Under the pieces are notes generated by a model. It saw nothing but the letters and a program-made list of their open reading frames with translations, searched no databases and had not been told where the DNA came from. Made by a program: the position numbers and the translations under genes. 14,329 bases of DNA from Hydrogenophaga sp. (lineage in GTDB: Bacteria; Pseudomonadota; Gammaproteobacteria; Burkholderiales; Burkholderiaceae_C): assembly GCA_011390855.1 (NCBI GenBank), contig JAABRN010000538.1:1-14329 (forward strand), read 5' to 3'. This document shows, one piece after another, positions 6,460-13,456 of the stretch (position 1 is the first letter of the stretch; every line of letters starts with the position of its first letter).

Positions 6460-7806
6460 TTAATGTGCCGACTGAATCGCAGCATCGATGGACCGGTGCA
6501 ACCTCTCCACAATCTGCGCCAGTTCAGCCTCACTGGCCACAAAGGGTGGGGCCAGCAGGACGTGGTCACCGCATCGGCCATCCACGGTTCCTCCCATGGG
6601 ATAAACCATCAGCCCTTCGGCCATGGCCGCCTTCTTGATGCGCGCATGCAGTTTCAACGCGGGATCAAACCACTGCTTGCTGTCACGGTCCGCCACGAAC
6701 TCCATACCCCAGAACAGACCCCGGCCACGAATGTCACCCACATGCGGATGGTTGGCAAAGGCTTCTTGCAGCAGGGAGTGCAACACAGCACCTCGTGCTT
6801 TCACCTGCGCGAGTAGCCCGTCCCGCTGTATCACCTGCTGCACAGCCAACGCCGCTGCGCAGGCAACTGCGTGCCCCAGATAGGTGTGCCCATGCTGGAA
6901 CAGACCACTGCCTTGGCGGAAGGTGTCGACCAACCGCGCCTGTGCGAGCACGGCTCCGATGGGCTGGTAGCCCCCGCCTAATCCTTTTGCGATGGTGATC
7001 AGGTCAGGCACCACACCATCCTGCTCGCAGGCGTGCAAGGTGCCGGTGCGCCCCATGCCACACATGACCTCGTCAAGAATGAGCAAGATGCCGTGTTGGT
7101 CACACAGTTCACGCACGCCGCGAAAGTACCCTGGCACCGGAGGCAAGACGCCTGCCGTGGCACCCCCCACGGTCTCGGCAACAAACGCGATCACGTTTTC
7201 ACCACCCAGTTGCTCGATGACGGATGACAGCTCGGCCACCAGTCGCTGACCGTATTGCTCAGCGCTCTCATCGTCACGGCGGTCTCGGTATTCGTAGCAT
7301 GGCGCTGTGTGAGCCACGTTGATCAACAGCGGCTTGAATTGCTCCCGGCGCCAGGCATTGCCGCCGACGGCGAGTGCGCCCAGCGTGTTGCCATGGTAGC
7401 TCTGGCGTCGTGCGATGAAATGGCGCCGCTGCGGCTGACCGATCTCGACAAAATACTGTCTCGCCATCTTGAGCGCGGCCTCGACTGCTTCGGAACCACC
7501 GCTGACGAAATAGGCGTGGCTCATGCCGTCAGGCGCACTCTCGATCAGCAGGTTGGCGAGTTCTTCCGCCACTTCGGTGGTGAAAAAGCTGGTGTGGGCG
7601 TAGGCCAGTTTGTCGATCTGCGCGTGCATGGCAGCGATCACATCGGGGTGTGCATGCCCCAGACATGAAACGGCGGCGCCGCCAGAGGCATCGAGATACA
7701 GCTTGCCAGCGCTGTCGGTGATTGAAATGCCTTGACCGCTCACGGCCACAGGCAGGTCGTGATGTAACTGGCGATGAAAGACACGGGTGGGCTTTGAAGC
7801 AGACAT
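6460..7806 (-). CDS. Class III PLP-dependent aminotransferase
   Basis: The protein has 448 residues, normal for class III (ornithine/omega-amino acid type) transaminases. These cytoplasmic enzymes move an amino group from a donor such as an omega-amino acid or amine to a keto acid, using pyridoxal phosphate. Visible landmarks are the cofactor-phosphate motif SGGSEAVE (102–109), SYHGNT (136–141), the PLP-ring aspartate in ILDEVMCGMGRTG (Asp245) and the Schiff-base lysine in ITIAKGLGGGYQPIGAV (Lys274), then HTYLGH (307–312). I chose the ATG at 7806; the ORF reaches 7980 but the extra part has no family features. There is no clear Shine-Dalgarno sequence; a TTG at 7815 behind AGAGG is an alternative. 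It is divergent from the FAD oxidase and upstream of the TRAP genes, so it probably processes the imported substrate. Exact substrate unknown. Confidence 0.95.
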   Translation of the reverse strand: MSASKPTRVFHRQLHHDLPVAVSGQGISITDSAGKLYLDASGGAAVSCLGHAHPDVIAAMHAQIDKLAYAHTSFFTTEVAEELANLLIESAPDGMSHAYFVSGGSEAVEAALKMARQYFVEIGQPQRRHFIARRQSYHGNTLGALAVGGNAWRREQFKPLLINVAHTAPCYEYRDRRDDESAEQYGQRLVAELSSVIEQLGGENVIAFVAETVGGATAGVLPPVPGYFRGVRELCDQHGILLILDEVMCGMGRTGTLHACEQDGVVPDLITIAKGLGGGYQPIGAVLAQARLVDTFRQGSGLFQHGHTYLGHAVACAAALAVQQVIQRDGLLAQVKARGAVLHSLLQEAFANHPHVGDIRGRGLFWGMEFVADRDSKQWFDPALKLHARIKKAAMAEGLMVYPMGGTVDGRCGDHVLLAPPFVASEAELAQIVERLHRSIDAAIQSAH

Positions 7807-8007
7807 CAATGGCAAACGGCGTAGAGCCTCTGTGGTGATCAAAGCGCCAGTGTAGGCACCTCGCTGAGATCGTGAAAATGCCTTTATGGACCGATGCCAT
7901 GCCTTTTGCTTATGGAACTGGTTCGCTGCAGGGCATGACTTCCCGGCATGGGTGCACATGCAGTCGGCATTTTTCAGCATGGCACAAAAGGCCTAGAGTG
8001 CCATCAC
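7807..8007. promoter_or_regulatory. Divergent intergenic region between aminotransferase and FAD oxidase genes
   Basis: The 201-base gap must hold the start signals of two divergent genes. It contains several GCATG/CATGC-like words (for example GGCATGACTTCCCGGCATG, 7932–7950) that could be regulator half-sites. Candidate weak promoters are TTTTCA–17–TAGAGT ending at 7999 on the plus strand, and TACACT (minus strand, 7849–7854) facing the aminotransferase. None is strong, which fits activation by the nearby LysR regulator, but that is inference. Confidence 0.35.
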
Positions 8008-9294
8008 ATGACAAACATATCGCCTTCTTCCCAGCACGTCTGCATTCTTGGAGCAGGCATCGTGGGTCTTGCCACTGCCTGGCGACTCCAGCGCGATGGA
8101 CACAACGTCACAGTGATCGACAGCGCTCACAGTGGCGCAGGTGCCAGCGCAGCCAATGGCGCGCAACTGAGCTATTCCTACGTGCAGCCCTTGGCCGATC
8201 CGTCCATCTGGCGGCAGTTGCCAAAGTTGCTGCTGGCCAACGACTCGCCACTCAAACTGCGGCTTCAGATGGACCCCCATCAATGGGCCTGGGGGTTGAG
8301 CTTTCTGGCCGCCTGCCGCACACGTGTGTCGCGCGACACCACCTCCCAGTTGTTGAAACTTGCCGCCGAGAGCCGGTCGGCGTTTGATGCGCTGCGCCTG
8401 GAGACGCCTCTGGACGATGACCATTCGACCACTGGCAAGCTGGTGCTCTACCCAGACGAAGCCAGTTTTGCTTCGGCACGGCAACAGATGGCGCTGCAGC
8501 GCATGCTGGGCAGCGAGCAGTACGCGCTGACCCCTGCAGAGTGCGTGGCGATTGAGCCCGCACTCGCGCACCACGCTTCGCGCTTTCATGGTGCCGTGTA
8601 CACACCCAGCGAAGCCGCAGCCGATTGCTTCAAAGTCTGCCAGTCACTGGAACGGCTGCTCAGGGGGCGCGGCGTGCGCTTCATGCTTGACACCACTGTT
8701 CAAAACCTGGTGCGAAAAGGTGAGCGGGTGGTTGAGGTGCAGACGTCGGCGGGCCCGGTGCATGCCGACGCGTTTGTGGTAGCCATGGGCACGGGCTCAA
8801 GGCGCCTGGCCGCCTCGCTGGGGCTGCGTGTGCCGGTGTATCCCCTCAAGGGCTACAGCATCACGCTGGACATCCCTGAAGGTGAAGATGGGATGGCGAG
8901 GGTACCGAGCGTGAACGTGACGGATGCCGGGAAAAAAATAGTGTTTGCCCGGATCGGGCAGCGCCTGCGGGTGGCGGGCATGGCTGAACTGGTGGGCGAG
9001 GACCGTCGCATTTCAAAGACGCGCATCGCAGCGCTGGTCTCGGCCACGCACGAGGTATTTCCGCATGCGGGTCCTTTTCAGAACGTGAATCCGTGGGCTG
9101 GTCTGCGGCCAGCCACACCCAAAGGGTTACCTGTACAGGGTCGCCTGCCGGGCGGGCCTACCAACCTGTTGTTCAATACCGGGCATGGTGCACTTGGCTT
9201 CACACTGGCGTTCGGCAGCGCCGAGCACATCGCCGCTGGGTTGCGGCCTGAGCTCAGGCCATTTGCTGCAGGGCTTGCTGCATGCAGCGCGTGA
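8008..9294 (+). CDS. FAD-dependent amino-acid oxidase/dehydrogenase, DadA-like
   Basis: The protein has 428 residues, close to the usual length for the D-amino-acid dehydrogenase (DadA) / glycine oxidase-like DAO superfamily, which oxidatively deaminates amino acids or amines. The N-terminus holds the dinucleotide-binding fold VCILGAGIVGLATAWRL (GAGIVG at 15–20), ending with the ribose-binding acid in VTVIDSA (Asp38). It is followed by GASAANGAQLSYSYVQPLAD, typical of DadA-like proteins. The C-terminal FAD motif is FNTGHGALGFTLAFGSAEHI. The ATG at 8008 is chosen by homology; the ORF opens at 7948 but the first 20 residues precede the usual start. The ribosome-binding site is weak (AGAG, nine bases upstream). 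The 3' end overlaps the convergent LysR gene by 41 bases. It may produce the keto acid partner of the neighbouring aminotransferase; substrate unknown. Confidence 0.93.
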   Translation: MTNISPSSQHVCILGAGIVGLATAWRLQRDGHNVTVIDSAHSGAGASAANGAQLSYSYVQPLADPSIWRQLPKLLLANDSPLKLRLQMDPHQWAWGLSFLAACRTRVSRDTTSQLLKLAAESRSAFDALRLETPLDDDHSTTGKLVLYPDEASFASARQQMALQRMLGSEQYALTPAECVAIEPALAHHASRFHGAVYTPSEAAADCFKVCQSLERLLRGRGVRFMLDTTVQNLVRKGERVVEVQTSAGPVHADAFVVAMGTGSRRLAASLGLRVPVYPLKGYSITLDIPEGEDGMARVPSVNVTDAGKKIVFARIGQRLRVAGMAELVGEDRRISKTRIAALVSATHEVFPHAGPFQNVNPWAGLRPATPKGLPVQGRLPGGPTNLLFNTGHGALGFTLAFGSAEHIAAGLRPELRPFAAGLAACSA

Positions 9295-10153
9295 AAGCGC
9301 GTGTGGTGATGGAGTTGGAACGCGCCATGGGCCGCAGCATGTGAACAGAGGTGGCGATGGCTGGTTCCAGCGCCAGCACGTCGACTTTGCTGCGATCGGC
9401 CGATGCAGCGGTGCAACCTTCGACCATGGCCACCCCCACACCGTGGTGCGCCAGCGCCAGCGCCACATGGTATGTCTGCACGGTGATGACTTCATTCAGA
9501 CCAGCACCGCTGTCACGTACCTTGTGCGCCAACAAGGTCCCCAGCGGATCTTGCCCATCCAGAGCGATCACGGGCAACTTGCTGAGCTGGACCATGGTGA
9601 TGACACCGGACTTCACCTGCCGGGCGCCGACAAGACCTTTGGGCGCCACACACATCACACGCCGCTCGGCCAGCCGTTCCTGTGCCAGCGCGGGGTGAGA
9701 GACCGCACTGAACACATATCCCACATCGGCCTCCTGCAGCACCAGCGAAGAGACGATCTGCGGCGAATGCAACGCCTGGTGGTTGACCACCACGTGGGGA
9801 TGCTTTTCCCTGAACAGGTGCATGGCACGTGGAAACACCTCATAGCTCAGAGCAAGCACCGTCAACACCCGCAAGGCGCCCTGCCCTCGCCCGGCCTTCA
9901 GGTTGACCGACAGGCGCTGCACTTCATCGAGCTGGGCAAACAGCCGCTCGATGTGCGGATACAGCGTCTGCGCCTCCACCGTGGGCTTGAGCCGCCCGCC
10001 AATCCGCTGAAACAGCGGAAAGCCCAGTTGCACCTCCGCATGCTGCAAGGTGCGGCTCACCGCTGGCTGGGTGACATTGATCATGCGCGCGGCCGCACTC
10101 ACACTGCCGGTGAGCATGACCGCGTTGAAAACTTCGATGTGACGCAGGCGCAT
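9254..10153 (-). CDS. LysR-family transcriptional regulator
   Basis: The protein has 299 residues, standard for LysR regulators. The winged helix-turn-helix is at the N-terminus: MRLRHIEVFNAVMLTGSVSA, then AARMINVTQPAVSRTLQHAE (to residue 40) and LFQRIGGRLKPT. The rest is a periplasmic-binding-protein-like effector domain. The AVMLTGSVSAAA pattern resembles OccR/NocR-type regulators of opine and amino-acid catabolism (my recollection of the family, not a search). The reading frame is open upstream to 10966, but that stretch lies antisense to the RND gene; the ATG at 10153 begins the conserved domain. No Shine-Dalgarno sequence precedes it, and an extended -10-like TGGTACACA sits about nine bases before the ATG, so a leaderless message is possible. 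It most likely controls the adjacent oxidase/aminotransferase/TRAP genes. Confidence 0.95.
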   Translation of the reverse strand: MRLRHIEVFNAVMLTGSVSAAARMINVTQPAVSRTLQHAEVQLGFPLFQRIGGRLKPTVEAQTLYPHIERLFAQLDEVQRLSVNLKAGRGQGALRVLTVLALSYEVFPRAMHLFREKHPHVVVNHQALHSPQIVSSLVLQEADVGYVFSAVSHPALAQERLAERRVMCVAPKGLVGARQVKSGVITMVQLSKLPVIALDGQDPLGTLLAHKVRDSGAGLNEVITVQTYHVALALAHHGVGVAMVEGCTAASADRSKVDVLALEPAIATSVHMLRPMARSNSITTRAFTRCMQQALQQMA

Positions 10154-10233
10154 GGGGATGATTGTGTACCAGTGCCCGCATGACGCACCCCGCCAAACTG
10201 GTCCGGAGCGAAATGTCTCAGTCCAGAGGTACC

Positions 10234-10300
10234 GTCGGGCCGGCTTTGCCGGACGACTGGTATCGCCCCCTCGAGGGGGTCGCGCGAAGCGCGGCGGGGG
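10234..10300. repeat. Compound palindromic intergenic element (REP-like), possible terminator of the RND operon
   Basis: Three adjacent hairpins are visible. GTCG-GG-CCGGC-TTT-GCCGG-A-CGAC spans 10234–10256, the perfect 14-base palindrome CCCCCTCGAGGGGG spans 10266–10279, and CGCGC-GAA-GCGCG spans 10281–10293, followed by GCGGGGG. The CCCCC at 10266–10270 could also pair with GGGGG at 10296–10300, enclosing the other structures. I recall similar elements at many intergenic sites in Comamonadaceae. It begins three bases past the RND stop codon and may act as a terminator or mRNA 3' stabiliser. Only one copy lies in this window, so repetition is not proven. The rest of the gap (10154–10233) shows nothing clear besides the LysR start region. 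Confidence 0.6.
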
Positions 10301-10302
10301 TG

Positions 10303-13300
10303 CTACCTTTTCACTCTGAACCAGGCCGCATACATTGCCGGCAATGCCAGCAACGTCAGTACCGTGGCCACCACCAGACCGCCCATGATCGCCACCGCCA
10401 TGGGGCCCCAGAACACGCTGCGCGAGAGCGGAATCATGGCCAGCACCGCAGCGGCGGCGGTCAGTACGATGGGTCGCATGCGCCGCACCGTGGCGCCTAC
10501 CACTGCCTCCCAGTCCGGCACGCCACGCGCGCGGTCCTGCTCGATCTGGTCGATCAGGATCACCGAGTTGCGCTGGATCATGCCCATCAACGCGATCACG
10601 CCCAGCAGCGCGACGAATCCAAATGGCCGGTCCAGCAGGAGCAGCGCACCGGCAACGCCAGCCAGGCCCAGCGGACCGGTCAGGAACACCAGCAGCGAAC
10701 GGCTGAAGCTTTGCAGCTGCAGCATCAGCAGCGTGAACACGATGAACAGCATCAACGGAATGCCCGCAGCAATCGACGATGAGCCTTTGCTGCTCTCTTC
10801 GACCGCGCCAGCGACTTCCACCCGGTAGCCTGCAAGCCCGCGCTGTGTCCAGTCGGCCTCGATGGCACGCAGTGCTGGCAACAATTCGGCTGTCACCGTG
10901 GCACCCTGAAGCCCTTCCACCACATCGCCCTGCACCGTGATGGCGTAGTCCCGGTTTTCGCGCCACATCACGCCAGGCTCCCAGTCGAATACCGGACGAG
11001 CGATTTGCAGCAGCGGAATGGCTCGGCCGCTCGCGGTGGGCAGGTTGGCCTGAGCCAGATCGGTGATGGCGTCCCGCTCGTCCAGTGGCTGGCGCAGCAC
11101 GATGTCGATCAGCTTGTCGCCGTCGCGGTACTGGCCCACGGTGGTGCCGCTGAGCAAGGTGCGTGCGGCTTGTGCAATGGACTGGCTTGACACACCGAGC
11201 GCACGCGCCTTGGCCTGATCCACTTCCAGACGCAGCATCTTGACCGACTCGTTCCAGTTGTCGTTCACGCCGCGCGTATTCGGGCTTTGCCGCATGGATT
11301 CCTTGATTTCATCAGCCAGTGTGCGCAACACGGCCGGATCGGTTCCCACCACGCGGAACTGAACAGGGTAAGGCACCGGCGGTCCATTTGGCAGCAGCTT
11401 CACACGCCCGCGCGCCTCGGGAAAATCGGTGGCCAGAATCGCTGGCAGCGCCTGCCGCAAGGTCTCGCGTGTCTTCAGATCTTTCGGGATCACGATCATC
11501 TGCGACACGTTGCTCTGGGGAAAGGTCTGGTCCAGTGGCAGGTAGAACCGTGGCACGCCCGAACCCACCCAGGTGCTCACGCTGCTCACGCCGGGTTCGG
11601 CAGCAACGCGCGCCTCGACGCGGCGGGTCACCTCGTCGTTGGCGGCGATACTGGTACCTTCGGGGAACCACAAGTCCACCAGAATTTCGGGGCGGTTGGA
11701 ATCTGGGAAAAACTGCTGCTGCACCTGGCCCATGCCAACAATGCCCAGCACGAACGTGAGAATGGTGGCACCGATGGTGATCCAGCGGTGCTGCACGCAC
11801 CAGTCCACCGTCGCCCGGAAGCGATCGTAGAACGGCCCGTCAAACACCTCTTGGATTTCGCCCACGTGCGGCTTGACCTTGAGCAGCTTCATGCCCAGAT
11901 ACGGCACAAATATCACCGCCACGATCCACGACAGCACCAGCGCGATCACAGTCACTGCAAAGATGGCAAAGGTGTATTCACCCACGGTGGAGTTCGCCAT
12001 ACCGATGGGAAGGAAGCCGGCGGCGGTGATCAGCGTACCGGTCAGCATGGGCATGGCGGTCGCTTCCCACGTGAAAGTGGCCGCGCGCATCATGGTGTAA
12101 CCCTCTTCCAGCTTGCGCACCATCATCTCGACCGCAATGATGGCGTCATCCACGAGCAGGCCCAGGGCGATGATGAGCGAACCCAGCGAGATCTTGTGCA
12201 GCCCGATCCCCCAGTAGTTCATGGCCAGAAAGGTGATTGCCAGCACCAGCGGAATGGTGATGAAGACGACCAGGCCCGGTCTCATGTCCAGCACGTAGCG
12301 GCGCAGGCCGCGTCCACCCTCGCGCTTGTGCAGGCCCAGTGCGAGGAAACTCACCGCCAGCACGATCACCACGGCTTCGATCAGTACCTTCACGAATTCG
12401 TTGACCGAAGCGGTCACGGCGCTGGGTTGGTCCTGCACCTGCACCAGACTCATGCCCGCCGGCAACTGGTTCTCGATATCGACGAGAGCCACCTTCAATG
12501 CCTTGCCCAGCGCGATGATGTCGCCGCCCTTGGCCATGGAAATGCCGAGTGCGATGCTGTCCTTGCCGTTGTGCCGCACCATGACCTGTGCAGGGTCGAC
12601 GTAGCCCAGACCAATCTCGGCGATATCGCCCAGTCGGATTTGTGTGCCGTTGGGCGCACGAATGGGCATGGCGCGCAACTGCTCCACCGAATTGAAGGCG
12701 CCGCCCACGCGCACCTGCACCACATCCTGGGGGGTCTGGATGGTGCCCGCAGACTCCACCGCGTTCTGCTGCCCAAGCGAGGCCAGCACCTGGTTCACGT
12801 CCAGGCCCAGCGTGGCCAGGCGCTTCTGCGAGATCTCCACGTAAAGCTTTTCGTCCTGCGCGCCGAAAAGCGCCACCTTGCTGACGTCCTGCACCCGCAG
12901 CAACTGCTGGCGCACGTTGTCGGCCACCAGCTTCTTGTCAGCTGGCGAGAATCCATCGCCCTGCAGCGCGTAGATCACGCCATACACATCGCCAAATTCG
13001 TCGTTGAAGAACGGCCCCACCACGCCTCGGGGCAGGGTGCCACGCATGTCGCCGATCTTCTTTCTCGCCGTATACCAGGTCTGTTGCACCTCGGCGGCCG
13101 GGGCGTTGTCCTTGAGCTGGAAGATGATGAGCGTTTCGCCAGGCTTGGAGTAGCTGCGAATCTTGTCCGCGTAGGGGACTTCCTGCAGCGTTTTCTCCAG
13201 CCGGTCTGCCACTTGCTCGGCAACCTGTTGCGCGGTCGCACCGGGCCACTGGGCACTCACCACCATGGCGCGGAAAGTGAAGGGCGGGTCTTCGTCCTGA

Positions 13301-13446
13301 CCCAGCTGAAAGTACGCGGCCACCCCCAGCAACATCAGCACGATCATCAGATAGCGCGTGAGTGCCTGGTGATCCAGTGCCCATTGGGAAAGATTGAATC
13401 GCGACACCCAGGAAGTGGTCGCGTTGGATGCGTTGGATGCGCTCAT
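10303..13446 (-). CDS. RND efflux pump, inner-membrane transporter subunit (HAE1/AcrB superfamily)
   Basis: The protein has 1047 residues, full length for the AcrB/MexB-type family of proton-driven exporters that work with a membrane fusion protein and an outer-membrane channel. Signs include the N-terminal helix ALTRYLMIVLMLLGVAAYF, the porter motif VVSAQWPGATAQQVAEQVAD, and the membrane-helix-4 motif LGLLVDDAIIAVEMM with the proton-relay pair Asp433-Asp434. The C-terminal half repeats the fold (SRSLLVFLTGPLGLAGVAGA, then GVIALMGMIQRNSVILIDQI). The N-terminal region resembles TriC-like pumps more than AcrB, so the substrate may be small hydrophobic compounds, but this is tentative. The ATG at 13446 is preferred over the GTG at 13458 because GAGG lies six bases before it. 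The fusion protein gene ends eight bases upstream. No outer-membrane channel gene is in the window. Confidence 0.96.
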   Translation of the reverse strand: MSASNASNATTSWVSRFNLSQWALDHQALTRYLMIVLMLLGVAAYFQLGQDEDPPFTFRAMVVSAQWPGATAQQVAEQVADRLEKTLQEVPYADKIRSYSKPGETLIIFQLKDNAPAAEVQQTWYTARKKIGDMRGTLPRGVVGPFFNDEFGDVYGVIYALQGDGFSPADKKLVADNVRQQLLRVQDVSKVALFGAQDEKLYVEISQKRLATLGLDVNQVLASLGQQNAVESAGTIQTPQDVVQVRVGGAFNSVEQLRAMPIRAPNGTQIRLGDIAEIGLGYVDPAQVMVRHNGKDSIALGISMAKGGDIIALGKALKVALVDIENQLPAGMSLVQVQDQPSAVTASVNEFVKVLIEAVVIVLAVSFLALGLHKREGGRGLRRYVLDMRPGLVVFITIPLVLAITFLAMNYWGIGLHKISLGSLIIALGLLVDDAIIAVEMMVRKLEEGYTMMRAATFTWEATAMPMLTGTLITAAGFLPIGMANSTVGEYTFAIFAVTVIALVLSWIVAVIFVPYLGMKLLKVKPHVGEIQEVFDGPFYDRFRATVDWCVQHRWITIGATILTFVLGIVGMGQVQQQFFPDSNRPEILVDLWFPEGTSIAANDEVTRRVEARVAAEPGVSSVSTWVGSGVPRFYLPLDQTFPQSNVSQMIVIPKDLKTRETLRQALPAILATDFPEARGRVKLLPNGPPVPYPVQFRVVGTDPAVLRTLADEIKESMRQSPNTRGVNDNWNESVKMLRLEVDQAKARALGVSSQSIAQAARTLLSGTTVGQYRDGDKLIDIVLRQPLDERDAITDLAQANLPTASGRAIPLLQIARPVFDWEPGVMWRENRDYAITVQGDVVEGLQGATVTAELLPALRAIEADWTQRGLAGYRVEVAGAVEESSKGSSSIAAGIPLMLFIVFTLLMLQLQSFSRSLLVFLTGPLGLAGVAGALLLLDRPFGFVALLGVIALMGMIQRNSVILIDQIEQDRARGVPDWEAVVGATVRRMRPIVLTAAAAVLAMIPLSRSVFWGPMAVAIMGGLVVATVLTLLALPAMYAAWFRVKR

Positions 13447-13452
13447 GCCAGA

Positions 13453-13456
13453 CCTC
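13453..13456 (-). promoter_or_regulatory. Shine-Dalgarno sequence of the RND gene, overlapping the upstream stop codon
   Basis: GAGG on the minus strand is six bases before the RND ATG at 13446 and overlaps the TGA stop (13455–13457) of the membrane fusion protein gene. Ribosomes ending on the first gene would be placed to start the second, which indicates translational coupling. Confidence 0.6.

Noticed and set aside
9185..10183. A 332-codon plus-strand frame antisense to the LysR gene.
   Set aside because: No domain seen; it is the complement of a certain LysR gene.
10154..10966. Open frame extending the LysR gene upstream by 271 codons.
   Set aside because: The extension is antisense to the RND gene and low in complexity; the LysR helix-turn-helix begins at the ATG at 10153, as in all homologues.
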